From Blastocatellia bacterium (GTDB taxonomy: Bacteria; Acidobacteriota; Blastocatellia; HR10; J050): a stretch of DNA of 64,000 nucleotides. Shown here in pieces: positions 54,069 to 63,516 of this stretch (positions are counted from its first letter, which is position 1; the number at the start of each line of letters is the position of its first letter). The translations under genes were made by a program, and so were the position numbers. Below the pieces are notes generated by a model. The model searched no databases and was not told the origin of the DNA. It worked only from the letters and a program-made list of their open reading frames with translations. The stretch spans positions 1-64,000 of the forward strand of contig JALSQX010000020.1 in assembly GCA_026985075.1 (NCBI GenBank). The letters are read 5' to 3'.

Positions 54069-55394
54069 TCAGATGTGGCACCCAAATTGTTCCAGGAAGT
54101 ATGCCTTCACCTGATCGGCGGCAATGCGAATCTGCTCCATGGTATCGCGATCGCGGATGGTGACCTGCTGATCCTCGAGCGACTGGACGTCCACGGTGAC
54201 GCAGAACGGCGTCCCAATCTCGTCCTGCCGCCGATAGAGCCGGCCAATGGAACCTGTGTCGTCATACACGGTGTGGACGACCGACTGGAGATCTCGCTTG
54301 ATGCGCTTGGCCATCTCGACGATCTCCGGACGATTCCTCAAGAGCGGCAGGACGGCCACTTTAATGGGAGCCAGTTCCTTATGGAGCTTGAGCACCACCC
54401 GCTTTTGTCCTCGAACCTCTTCCTCGTGGTAGGCATCGACCAGGAAGGCGAGCATGGTTCGATCCACGCCGGCCGATGGTTCGATCACGTAGGGCGTGAT
54501 GTGCTCGTTCGTCTCGGGATCGAAATAGGTCAAGTTCTCGATGCTGTGCGCGTTCTCGGGATTGGATTTCGAATGAGCGCGCAAGTCGAAATCGGTTCGA
54601 TTGGCGATGCCTTCAATCTCCGACCAGCCGATGGAGAAGAGATACTCGATGTCGATGGTGCGCTTGGCGTAATGGGCCAGCTCATCCGGAGATTGTTCGC
54701 GCTGGCGCAAGTTCTCCCGCCGAATGCCCAACCGGAGATACCAGTTGAACCGCTCCTCGACCCAGCGCTCGAACCACTCCTCATCGGTTCCCGGCTTGAC
54801 GAAATATTCGATTTCCATCTGCTCGAATTCACGAGTGCGGAAGGTGAAATTCCCCGGGGTGATCTCATTGCGGAACGCCTTCCCGATCTGCGCGATACCG
54901 AAAGGCAACTTCCGCCGCATGGTCGTCTGCACGTTCAAGAAGTTGACGAAGATCCCTTGCGCCGTCTCCGGTCGCAGATAAACCAGCGCCGACTCATCTT
55001 CCACCGGTCCCATGAACGTCTTGAACATGAGATTGAACATGCGCGGCTCGGTCAGTTCTCCACCGCACTCGGGGCATGTCCGGCCCTGAACCTGGTCGGC
55101 ACGAAACCGCCGCTTACACTCCCGGCAATCCACCAGAGGATCGGAAAAGGTGTCTTCGTGACCCGAATACTTCCACACCCAACGATTCATCAAAATCGCC
55201 GCATCCAATCCCTCCATGTCATCCCGCTCGTACACTACGGCCCGCCACCAGGCGCGTTTGACATTATTTTTCATCTCGACACCGAGTGGACCGTAGTCCC
55301 ACGTGCTCTCTAATCCTCCATAGATTTCGCTCGACGGAAAGATGAATCCCCGCCGTTTGCACAGCGATCGAATCTTCTCCAGGTCTACCGGCAT
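54069..55394 (-). CDS. glyQS: Glycyl-tRNA synthetase, homodimeric type
   Basis: A 441-residue class II synthetase attaching glycine to tRNA-Gly. The N-terminal region [15 protein letters not shown], zinc-binding [12 protein letters not shown] and CPECGGE, motif 2 ([21 protein letters not shown]) and motif 3 ([15 protein letters not shown]) are clear, and the anticodon-binding domain ([17 protein letters not shown]) ends the chain. This is the alpha2 type found in eukaryotes, archaea and some bacteria rather than the alpha2beta2 type. Confidence 0.95.
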   Translation of the reverse strand: MPVDLEKIRSLCKRRGFIFPSSEIYGGLESTWDYGPLGVEMKNNVKRAWWRAVVYERDDMEGLDAAILMNRWVWKYSGHEDTFSDPLVDCRECKRRFRADQVQGRTCPECGGELTEPRMFNLMFKTFMGPVEDESALVYLRPETAQGIFVNFLNVQTTMRRKLPFGIAQIGKAFRNEITPGNFTFRTREFEQMEIEYFVKPGTDEEWFERWVEERFNWYLRLGIRRENLRQREQSPDELAHYAKRTIDIEYLFSIGWSEIEGIANRTDFDLRAHSKSNPENAHSIENLTYFDPETNEHITPYVIEPSAGVDRTMLAFLVDAYHEEEVRGQKRVVLKLHKELAPIKVAVLPLLRNRPEIVEMAKRIKRDLQSVVHTVYDDTGSIGRLYRRQDEIGTPFCVTVDVQSLEDQQVTIRDRDTMEQIRIAADQVKAYFLEQFGCHI

Positions 55395-55518
55395 ATCCGC
55401 TTCATTCTCCCTGACCAGGCGCGAGCCCCAGCATCACGGGCTCTACCTGAAATATCATGGTTTCAAAACCGATAAATCATATCAGATGCGCGCGCCGTGG
55501 TCTACGGCGAAACGAGGA

Positions 55519-55618
55519 GTCTCTGCGGTAACAGGACGTGAACATCGTGTTGGTGCGCCTCATGACGCGCACAGGCCCATCGCCGGGTCTCTGCTGTAAC
55601 AGTGCTTGAACATCGCGT
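55519..55618. repeat. Two-copy imperfect 32-base direct repeat
   Basis: Copies at 55519-55550 and 55587-55618 share 27 of 32 bases (core GTCTCTGC-GTAACAG, then TGAACATCG-GT) and are separated by 36 bases, giving a 68-base period. No third copy is seen at the expected positions and no cas gene is near, so it is called only a repeat. The remainder of the 349-base gap before the GNAT gene holds nothing else recognisable. Confidence 0.55.
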
Positions 55619-55743
55619 AGGGGGGCGGGAGGGGGAATTCGGGAAACGAATACCCTCTCCGGAGTTCCCACCCACAGGATTGCGTGAAGGATGCCAGCCG
55701 AGTATTATATGGCTGAAATGGTGCAGAGCGAGGTTTAAAAACC

Positions 55744-56232
55744 ATGGCGGCCAACATCACCGTACAGCGAATGACCATCAAGGATGCGCGGGCCTGCTGG
55801 GAACTCGATCAGCGCTGTTTCACTGATGGGGAAGCGTACGATCTGGAAACGTTTCAATATCTCCTCACCAATCCCCAGGTCGTGGCCAGGAAAGTGGAAC
55901 TGGCCGATGGCACAATGATTGGCTTCGCCGTAGGGATGCTCGAACCGGGGGCCGTCGGACACGTGATCTCGGTGGGCGTCGCTCCCGAATGGCGGCGTCG
56001 GGGCATCGGCCGCCTGCTCATGGGGGAGATCGAGCGCGGGTTCATGAAGCGTGGCGCGACGATCACCCGCCTGGAAGTCCGGACCGGGAATCGCCCGGCG
56101 CAGCGACTCTATGTGAAGCTCGGCTACACGATCACCGAGCGATTGCCTCACTATTACGCCAACGGCGATGATGCACTGGTGATGGTCAAATCGCTTCCCG
56201 TGCGTCGCTCCTTCTGGCGATTCAGACACTGA
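55744..56232 (+). CDS. GNAT acetyltransferase, RimI-like
   Basis: A 162-residue acetyltransferase that may acetylate ribosomal protein S18 or another amino terminus. Motif A is intact: VISVGVAPEWRRRGIGRLLM with the acetyl-CoA pyrophosphate loop RRRGIG. The C-terminal signature RLEVRTGNRPAQRLYVKLGY and the late YYANGDDALVM strongly resemble RimI. The ribosome-binding site is weak (GAGG about 11 bases upstream). Confidence 0.8.
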   Translation: MAANITVQRMTIKDARACWELDQRCFTDGEAYDLETFQYLLTNPQVVARKVELADGTMIGFAVGMLEPGAVGHVISVGVAPEWRRRGIGRLLMGEIERGFMKRGATITRLEVRTGNRPAQRLYVKLGYTITERLPHYYANGDDALVMVKSLPVRRSFWRFRH

Positions 56233-56295
56233 ACGAGATGAGCGCACACCCGTCACTCCTTTCGGCTTGGATGGCGTATTCGACTGGGCTGCAGC

Positions 56296-57084
56296 ATGCC
56301 TTCGTCTGACTCCTCGATCGTTTTTACAATGGCGCCTGTGAAGCGAAAACGCCAAATGCTGGAGGCCCCTGCCGGCCCCCGACTCATCGTTCCTCGGGGC
56401 GCTGAGTTTCGCCCCGAATGGATCGACTTTCGGCGCGGGATTCGCGTTGGCCGCCTCGACCCTCATCAACGGATCACGCAGATTCTCAAAGCGGCATTGG
56501 AATCGGGCTTTGGAGACCCGTTCGTCACCGTTCGCTGGGGTCGCGGCATCTATTGGCAATGGATCGGATGGTTCCCCCGCGCCAATCGTCTGGCGAAACC
56601 TCTCTCCAGCCATGTGAGTTTCGGCTGCGCCAAGTATTTCATCTCCATGGCCCGCGACGAAGAGGTGTTCAAGGCGGGAATGCAAGTCGAGCGCGGATTC
56701 CTGCGAGCCCCCGACGAATATCCCGAATCCGAACTCCGGGACGATTGGGATTGGCACCGGTTGCTGGCGCAGTTGAAACCCAATAGTCGATTGGAACGGC
56801 ACTTACGGCGACTCATCCGCCGCGATGGATTTCGCCTGTTCGCCGGGAGTTGGACGGCATATCGCGAGCTGACGGCGCGCGATTTCCGAGGTGCTCGACA
56901 ACTTCGCCAGATGCTGACCGAAGCGCCTCCCGATGATTGGTGCGGATTCCAGCTTTTCTACCCTCTCTCGGAGCAAGAGGTGCGCTCGATGACTGGCATC
57001 GAACTGATCGAGGCCATCCTGGCCGTTTTCTCCGAAGTCACTCCGATCATGAACCGATGCATGCACATCCGTCTCGGTCCCTGA
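56296..57084 (+). CDS. Hypothetical protein with aromatic/Arg-rich composition
   Basis: A 262-residue soluble protein; an alternative start is ATG 56329 (MAPVKRKRQML). No signal peptide or membrane helix. Distinctive segments are FGDPFVTVRWGRGIYWQWIG, HVSFGCAKYFISMARDEEVF and FRLFAGSWTAYREL. I do not recognise the family. It is transcribed in the same direction as the GNAT gene 63 bases upstream and converges with glnE; the 225-base gap to glnE shows no clear terminator. Confidence 0.6.
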   Translation: MPSSDSSIVFTMAPVKRKRQMLEAPAGPRLIVPRGAEFRPEWIDFRRGIRVGRLDPHQRITQILKAALESGFGDPFVTVRWGRGIYWQWIGWFPRANRLAKPLSSHVSFGCAKYFISMARDEEVFKAGMQVERGFLRAPDEYPESELRDDWDWHRLLAQLKPNSRLERHLRRLIRRDGFRLFAGSWTAYRELTARDFRGARQLRQMLTEAPPDDWCGFQLFYPLSEQEVRSMTGIELIEAILAVFSEVTPIMNRCMHIRLGP

Positions 57085-57309
57085 GAATATTCTCCTGAGA
57101 GCCATCGCCATACATTCCTCTTCCCGGGATCGGGCGAGGCCGATAGGGCGCTCACATCGACCGGGCGGCGAAATCGGAACTCGAAGCGAGCGGAGAACTG
57201 CGAACACGCGCGTGGAGGGATGCGACTCAGCCCATCTCCGAAGCATCGAGTTGACAGGACTCTGTCACTGGCGACGCCTTGGTGAGCTGGGGCCTTCCGG
57301 GGGCTCGCC

Positions 57310-60210
57310 TCATGACGTCGCGGCGAGGATGCGATCATACACTCGCCGGATGTTCGCCGTGTGGGACTCGTAGGCCTGTTGCCATTGCTCGATCGATTCG
57401 GAGCCAAATAGTCGAACCAGGCCCTCGAGCCGTTCGCGGCTCGCCGGCAAGGTGTTCTTCGGTCGGTCGAACAACAGTCGCAGACAATGATCCGTCCGGC
57501 GCAAGAAGGCGTATCCGTCAAACAGAACCCGATGCTGCTCGCGGTCGATGACTCCGCAGGCGAACAGGTGATCGATCAGAGGGAGCGTTCCGCGCTCCGG
57601 CGGATCGGGAATCTGATGCTTCAACTGAAGATATCGGGTGGCGAAGTAGACATCCAACATCCCGCCCTTCCCATACTTGATGTTGCGCCGCTCGACGCCG
57701 CGCGCCTTCTCTCGCTCCAGGCGCTGACGGATATCGCGGACATGGCGCGCCAGTTCCTCCAGGTGCGATTGGTGCGCCTGGAGGATGTGAGTTTGCAGTT
57801 CCCGATAGATCATCTCGGCGAATGTCGGTTCGCCGGCCACCGGATAGGCTTTCAGATAAGCGAGATGTTCCCAAACGGCCGCTCTCTCTCTGACATAATC
57901 GAGGAACGCTGCACCACTATGGGCCAGAGGACCGCTATGGCCATCCGGTCGCAGCCGTAAATCGACGGTGTAGAGCATGCCCTCGCGAGTGATCGCCGAG
58001 AGGATGTGCACCAGACGCTGGACGAACATCTCGTAGGCTTCTTGAGCGCCAAGGCCGGAGAGCGGACTTCCCCGGTCTTCGTCATAGACGACGAGGATGT
58101 CCAGATCGGAATTGTAGTCCATGCCGTTATGGCCCAACCGCCCCAGTCCCAGGATGGCGTATCGCGGGAGCTCGCGCCATGCGCCGAATTTGTCCTCTAA
58201 CTCCTGAAAGGCCAGCTCGCTGGCTACCATCAACGAGGCACGCGCCAACGCCGTCTGCGCGACATTGGTCTCGCGTAGCGAGGCCATCCCGGTGATATCC
58301 CGATAACCGATGTGCAGAAGTTCTTCGTGCCACCGCCGCCGGAGCGCGTTCATACGGAGCAAGAGATCGGCGGGTAAATCGGCCACCGCCATGTCCAACC
58401 GCCGTCGATACTCGTCCACTGTTCGCCCAACGCGCTCGCCGGTCGGTGCCAGCAATTGAGAGACGAGTCGAGGATGGGAGATGAGAATTTGGGAGAAGAA
58501 TTGACTGACGCCAAAGAATCGAATGAGTTTCTCTACAATCTCCCCAAACGCCTCATCCGAAACCGGCCCCATCCCGGCCAGGGAGGGCTCTTCTGACAAG
58601 GCGTGGCTCAGCGATTGAGCGAAAGCAATGAAATTTTTCGTCGCTCGACCGGGATTGAGCGTTGCGCTGAGAGCCATGGGGATGCGAGCATCGAGCGCGC
58701 GGCGAGCTGACTCGCCGGCATCGAAGGCGATGACCAACTGCTCCACGGCTTCAGTCAACGCCGCCCGTCTCCACTCCGTCTCATCGCGCGGCGGCGTCCA
58801 TCGTCTGGCTCGACTTCTCTGCCCACCACGGAACATACTCTCAAACAACGCTGCAACATGGGCCATATGGTGCTGCAAATCGTCCAGGAAAGCGCGTCCC
58901 GGATGGGCTTCGGCCAGGTAACCCAGGCGCTTAGCCAACAGATCGAGTCGCGCTGGGTCCATCGGGACGACGTGCGTCCGCAATCCCTGCTCCATCTGCA
59001 ACCGATGCTCCACCATGCGGAGAAACGTATAGGCTTCCGAGAGGCGGGCGTGATCGGTCTCCGAGATCATGCCTTTGTCCGCCAATCGTTGCAATCCGAT
59101 CAAGATGGGACCGACGCGAATCCAGGGTTCGCGCCCGCCGTAATACAACTGCAGAGCCTGGACGATGAACTCGATCTCGCGAATGCCGCCTCGACCGAGC
59201 TTGACGTGAATGCCCCGATGGCGTCGACTCGTCTCGCGATCGATCTTATCCTTGACCGCCCGAATCTCCTCTAATACCTCCGGCGAAGGACGAAGGGGAT
59301 AAATATCATCCCTCACTGCCGCCAGGAACTGCTGGACCAATGACGCGCTCCCCGCCGCACAGCGAGCACGAATGAGCGCTTGACGTTCCCATGGTTGAGC
59401 CACCCGTCGGTAATAGGTGGTAGCTTCGTTCAACGAGATGGCAATGTCGCCCACCCGACCATGGGGGCGCAATCGCAAATCGATGCGGTATACGGCCCCC
59501 TCCTCGCCGGTGCCACCGATGACTTCGGTGATGCGCTCGGCCAACTTGATGAAGAACTCCTTGTTCGTCAACTGGCCGGTCGAAGTCGTCCCGGGCTGCG
59601 AGTAGAGATAGAGGAGATCGATATCCGAGGCGTAGTTGAGTTCCTGGCTACCCAGCTTTCCCAACGCCACGATGGCGAAGGCCGCCGGCTGAATGCGCCC
59701 GCGGGCGTCCCTGACTTCCGGCGTGCCGTATTGATTGATCAACTGCTGATAGCTATGCCAGAGGGCGTGCTGCAACAAGACGTCGGCCAAATTAGATAAT
59801 TCCAGCGTCGTCTCCGAAAGGGTGGCCAGTCTCAGACAATCGCGCAGATAGATGCGCAGCCACTCGCGATGCTTGAATCGGGAGAGGAGCGCCGACTCGC
59901 TCAACGTGGAGTGGATGGCGGCGAAGCGGGCCAGGTCTTCGAGGAGCTCTTCTTTCGATTTCATCCGTTTGAGATCTCGCTCTGCGCCCAGCCATTCGAC
60001 GTATTCCGGATGCCGCAACATGGTCTCGGCCAGAAAGGGGCTGTGGGCCGCCAGGACGAGAAGATTGGCCACCCAGGTTGGTCGTTCCGCCACCCGTCGA
60101 GCGACGGCGGGATGCTCGCGCTGCAATCGCTCGATGAACCGGCGCGCGCCCACGGGATCGGGAAGCGCCTCCAGAAGATGCGAAGGAAGTTTCACCTCGA
60201 CACCCATCAC
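57310..60210 (-). CDS. glnE: Glutamine synthetase adenylyltransferase/adenylyl-removing enzyme
   Basis: A 966-residue bifunctional regulator of glutamine synthetase in nitrogen control. It has two nucleotidyltransferase halves: the adenylyl-removing half with GKLGSQELNYASDIDLLYLY and the adenylylating half with GRLGHNGMDYNSDLDILVVY, each with GS-x-DxD type metal sites, joined by a helical central region. GGIREIEFIVQALQL and GGMLDVYFATRYLQL are conserved in both halves. Its activity is normally governed by PII proteins encoded elsewhere. It is a single-gene unit. Confidence 0.95.
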   Translation of the reverse strand: MMGVEVKLPSHLLEALPDPVGARRFIERLQREHPAVARRVAERPTWVANLLVLAAHSPFLAETMLRHPEYVEWLGAERDLKRMKSKEELLEDLARFAAIHSTLSESALLSRFKHREWLRIYLRDCLRLATLSETTLELSNLADVLLQHALWHSYQQLINQYGTPEVRDARGRIQPAAFAIVALGKLGSQELNYASDIDLLYLYSQPGTTSTGQLTNKEFFIKLAERITEVIGGTGEEGAVYRIDLRLRPHGRVGDIAISLNEATTYYRRVAQPWERQALIRARCAAGSASLVQQFLAAVRDDIYPLRPSPEVLEEIRAVKDKIDRETSRRHRGIHVKLGRGGIREIEFIVQALQLYYGGREPWIRVGPILIGLQRLADKGMISETDHARLSEAYTFLRMVEHRLQMEQGLRTHVVPMDPARLDLLAKRLGYLAEAHPGRAFLDDLQHHMAHVAALFESMFRGGQRSRARRWTPPRDETEWRRAALTEAVEQLVIAFDAGESARRALDARIPMALSATLNPGRATKNFIAFAQSLSHALSEEPSLAGMGPVSDEAFGEIVEKLIRFFGVSQFFSQILISHPRLVSQLLAPTGERVGRTVDEYRRRLDMAVADLPADLLLRMNALRRRWHEELLHIGYRDITGMASLRETNVAQTALARASLMVASELAFQELEDKFGAWRELPRYAILGLGRLGHNGMDYNSDLDILVVYDEDRGSPLSGLGAQEAYEMFVQRLVHILSAITREGMLYTVDLRLRPDGHSGPLAHSGAAFLDYVRERAAVWEHLAYLKAYPVAGEPTFAEMIYRELQTHILQAHQSHLEELARHVRDIRQRLEREKARGVERRNIKYGKGGMLDVYFATRYLQLKHQIPDPPERGTLPLIDHLFACGVIDREQHRVLFDGYAFLRRTDHCLRLLFDRPKNTLPASRERLEGLVRLFGSESIEQWQQAYESHTANIRRVYDRILAATS

Positions 60211-60379
60211 CGATTACATTCTAAACCCGAAATCTCCCGGGCGAAATACCACTCCCTCGCCGGCCGCCGCTCGTACCCGATGGGGGAATGGCGCTCGCCG
60301 AGCGAAGCGATCCACGCCGACAACATGCGCCTGTCGAACGGCAACATAATGGAACTGCGATCCAGGGAACGTCGCCCGC

Positions 60380-61921
60380 TCACCCCACCAAAGAACGCAA
60401 CGCGTAGAGGCCGCCGGTCACCAGAAGAATGCCAATGGCGTCCAGGATGAGGCCATAGCGGATCATCTGGGTCACCGGGACATATCCCGATCCATACACA
60501 ATGGCATTCGGTGGCGTCGACACCGGCAAGACGAAAGCCATGGAAGCGGCGAAAGTCGCTCCCAGAGTGGGCCCCAGCGGATCAATGCCGGCGCTTTGGG
60601 CGGTGGCGATGATGATCGGGATCAACATGCTGGTTGCCGCCGTGTTGGAGATCAACTCGGTCAACAACACGCTCACCAACGCGGCGGCCAGAATCATGAA
60701 CAGGCTCGCGCTCATCGGGAATCCGGCGCTCACCACGCTCTTGAATGCCTCACCAATGCGATCGGCCAATCCCGTCCGAAAGAGCAACTTGCCCAGGGCC
60801 AGCCCGCCGCCGAAGAGCAGAATCGTCCCCCAATCGATTTGCGTCGCTTCGGACCATACCAACACGCGGCGCGTCTCTCCGGAATCATCGCGGTCGCCGG
60901 GCAAGATGAACAGCAAGACGGCCCCCAGAATGGCGACCACGCTCTCGGGGAGCAATGTCCGCAGCGTCTGCGATAAGGAATGGGAGCGCCCCAGGATCAC
61001 GCTCAGCACCCCGGGCAAGAGCCACAACACCACCGTCGTGGCGAAGGCGATGACGACGCCACGCTGGGCCCGGGTGAGCTTCTCCGGCGAGCGATTGACG
61101 TCCAGAGGAATGCGCTCCACCGATGGCCGACACAGTCTGGCGAAGTAAACGTACATGATCGAGAAGAAGAGACCGGTGATGGGCACGGCCACCATCATCC
61201 AATCGAAGAAGGCGATCTCATAGGAGGTCAATTCCCGCAGGTAACCGAGCGCGATGACGTTGGGTGGCGTTCCCACCGGCGTGGCGATGCCCCCGATCGA
61301 AGCGCTATACGCTGTGATCAACATGAGCGCCGCCGCATATTTTCGGTCTTGAGGAGTGAGCCTGCCGGTAGCCGAGGAGAAGCGGGCCAGAATGGAGAGT
61401 CCAATGGGGAACATCATCGCCGTCGTGGCCGTGTTGCTCAACCACATCGAGAGCAAAAACGTCAATCCGCCGAACGCCAGCAGGACGCGCGCCGGCCGAC
61501 CGGCGATCCATCGCCGACTGAGAACCATCGCGGCCACTCGTCGATCCAGTTGATGCACGAAAACGGCTCGCGCGATAATGAACGAGCCGATGAACAGAAA
61601 AATCAGCGGATCGGCGAACGGCGTGAACACTTCGCTGGCCGGCGCCACGCCCAGGATGACGCAGCTCACCGCCCCCAGCAAGGCCGTCACCGGCAATGGC
61701 AGGCTTTCGGTGACCCATAACACGGCAGTGGCGGCGGCAATGGCGGCCAACCGGTGAGCGGCCGGCGTCAGCGAAGGGAAGGGAATGAGGAGAATGATGA
61801 GGAAAACGAGCGGGGCGAGGACATATCCCGCTTTCCGCCGCCAGAGATCGAAGCGCTGTTCGGCCGATGTGAAACCCTCATCAATCACCAGATGCGAATC
61901 GGAACGCATGCTGCGAGTCAT
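60380..61921 (-). CDS. DASS/SLC13-family anion or dicarboxylate:sodium symporter
   Basis: A 513-residue inner-membrane transporter with about twelve hydrophobic helices. The SNT substrate/Na motifs occur twice: LSNTATTAMMFPIG and ISNTAATSMLIPI, with IATPVGTPPNVIALG and VSTPPNAIVYGSGYVP in the paired hairpins. These define the divalent-anion:sodium symporter family, transporting C4-dicarboxylates, citrate, sulfate or similar. The substrate is not determined. The start may be either Met1 or Met5. It follows thiG by 132 bases on the same strand. Confidence 0.88.
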   Translation of the reverse strand: MTRSMRSDSHLVIDEGFTSAEQRFDLWRRKAGYVLAPLVFLIILLIPFPSLTPAAHRLAAIAAATAVLWVTESLPLPVTALLGAVSCVILGVAPASEVFTPFADPLIFLFIGSFIIARAVFVHQLDRRVAAMVLSRRWIAGRPARVLLAFGGLTFLLSMWLSNTATTAMMFPIGLSILARFSSATGRLTPQDRKYAAALMLITAYSASIGGIATPVGTPPNVIALGYLRELTSYEIAFFDWMMVAVPITGLFFSIMYVYFARLCRPSVERIPLDVNRSPEKLTRAQRGVVIAFATTVVLWLLPGVLSVILGRSHSLSQTLRTLLPESVVAILGAVLLFILPGDRDDSGETRRVLVWSEATQIDWGTILLFGGGLALGKLLFRTGLADRIGEAFKSVVSAGFPMSASLFMILAAALVSVLLTELISNTAATSMLIPIIIATAQSAGIDPLGPTLGATFAASMAFVLPVSTPPNAIVYGSGYVPVTQMIRYGLILDAIGILLVTGGLYALRSLVG

Positions 61922-62053
61922 CCGTGACCAGCAACCAGAAGTGCGCCAGCCATGCGCTGGACTTCAGAAAACAACGCATCAGCCTCTTCCCGCTCAGAGA
62001 GCGCGCCCATGAGGAGAGCTCAAGCCAGTCGATTGGGGGACAACGGCCAGCGC

Positions 62054-62851
62054 CTACCGACTCATCCCTCGTCCGATGACACCTTCCAGCGGACTGCTGG
62101 CGGTAGCGTACAACTTCTTCGGAATGCGTCCGGCCAGATACGCTTTTCGACCGGCTTCGATGGCATGTCGCATGGCCTCAGCCATCAACGGCGGATTCTC
62201 GGCCTGAGCGATGGCCGTATTCATCAACACTCCATCATAGCCCAATTCCATGGCAATGACGGCATCAGACGCCGTTCCCACGCCGGCATCCACGATGAGG
62301 GGCACGTCGGTGATCTGTTCGCGCAGGATGCGCAGATTGGCGTAGTTCTGTATGCCCAACCCCGACCCGATGGGCGCCGCCAGAGGCATGACGGCGGCCA
62401 CGCCGACATCGACGAGCTTCTTGGCCACGATGAGATCGTCCGTCACGTAGGGCATGACGATGAAGCCCTCCTTCACCAATCGCGCCGCCGCCTCAATGGT
62501 CGCTTGATTATCGGGGAAGAGCGTCTTTTCATCGCCGATCACTTCCAACTTGATGAACGGCGTCCCCAACGCTTCACGGGCCAGATGAGCCGTGCGAATG
62601 GCCTCCTCGACCGTGTAGCAACCGGCCGTGTTGGGGAGCAGCTTGTACCGGCTGGGATCAATGTAGTTGAGGAGCGATTCCTCATCGCGATTGAGATTGA
62701 CCCGCCGCACGGCAACGGTGACCCACTCCGTCCCACTGCGCTCCAGAGCCTCGACCATGACCTGATAGGAACGATACTTCCCCGTTCCCACGATCAGACG
62801 CGATCGGAACGCGTGTCCGGCTACGGTTAACACATCATTGGCTGTGCTCAT
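62054..62851 (-). CDS. thiG: Thiazole synthase
   Basis: A 265-residue TIM-barrel enzyme making the thiazole phosphate of thiamine from deoxyxylulose phosphate, dehydroglycine and ThiS-thiocarboxylate. Typical: [29 protein letters not shown], the catalytic Lys in [15 protein letters not shown], and [10 protein letters not shown] with [11 protein letters not shown]. It is the partner of ThiS, which is encoded 88 bases upstream. Confidence 0.95.
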   Translation of the reverse strand: MSTANDVLTVAGHAFRSRLIVGTGKYRSYQVMVEALERSGTEWVTVAVRRVNLNRDEESLLNYIDPSRYKLLPNTAGCYTVEEAIRTAHLAREALGTPFIKLEVIGDEKTLFPDNQATIEAAARLVKEGFIVMPYVTDDLIVAKKLVDVGVAAVMPLAAPIGSGLGIQNYANLRILREQITDVPLIVDAGVGTASDAVIAMELGYDGVLMNTAIAQAENPPLMAEAMRHAIEAGRKAYLAGRIPKKLYATASSPLEGVIGRGMSR

Positions 62852-62939
62852 AAGACTCTCATCCGTTTGGCGATGTTCTAAGTCTCTATTTTACTGCACG
62901 GCGGTGCGTTTGGCAAAAAGCGAGACCCCGATCGACGCG

Positions 62940-63140
62940 TCAGCCGCCCCCGACAAAATGGACGATCTCCAGCTCATCTCCTTCCTCAATGAGCGTCGTC
63001 GTCCAGTCGGCGCGACGGACGATTTCCCGATTGCGCTCGACGGCGATGCGCTCCCCTCTGAGACCGAGATACTCAATGAGCTCCTCCACATTCACTCGGT
63101 CGGGAACCTCGCGGGGCTCGCCATTGATGATGACCCTCAT
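62940..63140 (-). CDS. thiS: Sulfur carrier protein ThiS
   Basis: A 66-residue ubiquitin-like protein. MRVIINGEPREV starts at 63140; three more residues are possible. The chain follows the family pattern (VNVEELIEYLGL; RIAVERNREIV) and ends HFVGGG, so the Gly-Gly C-terminus used for adenylation and thiocarboxylation is present. It precedes thiG in a short thiamine operon. Confidence 0.93.
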   Translation of the reverse strand: MRVIINGEPREVPDRVNVEELIEYLGLRGERIAVERNREIVRRADWTTTLIEEGDELEIVHFVGGG

Positions 63141-63238
63141 AGAACTCATTCTAGCAACAGCGGAAGGCAGCGTCTATGGGCGAAAAGAACGGCGGCGGGC
63201 CAGCGAGACGCGTCGGTACGGCCAAAGAGCGACATCAG

Positions 63239-63413
63239 GACTCCCGGCTCCCGATGGGCGCTCCGCCAGAGGAACAAGGGTGCGAAGGCCCGGAGAGGCG
63301 AAGGGCGTACCGTCCTCCCGGCTTCCGATGGACGGAAGTCGAGTCCTCATTCCGATTGTGCCATACCCCTGGCGTACCGTCCTCTCGGCTTCCGATGAGC
63401 GTCCCGCCAGAGG
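63239..63413. repeat. Three-copy imperfect repeat before lipB
   Basis: Related units occur at about 63239-63272, 63305-63336 and 63372-63413. All share a CTCyCGGCTyCCGATG core; copies 1 and 3 also share the following CCGCCAGAGG (28 of 32 bases identical), and copies 2 and 3 share the preceding GGCGTACCGTCC. Unit spacing is 74 and 67 bases. The rest of the 376-base thiS-lipB gap has no gene. Confidence 0.5.
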
Positions 63414-63516
63414 TATTGAGCATGGTGGCAAGTGTGGAACCGACTCCGCTTCCAGTCGCACCGGAGTTCCACACGGCGGTTGGGCCGGTGGGTGATCATG
63501 AGGTAAAATCGACTGG

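Noticed and set aside
55519-55618. Calling the repeat pair a CRISPR array
   Set aside because: Only two degenerate repeats, one spacer-sized interval and no cas genes.
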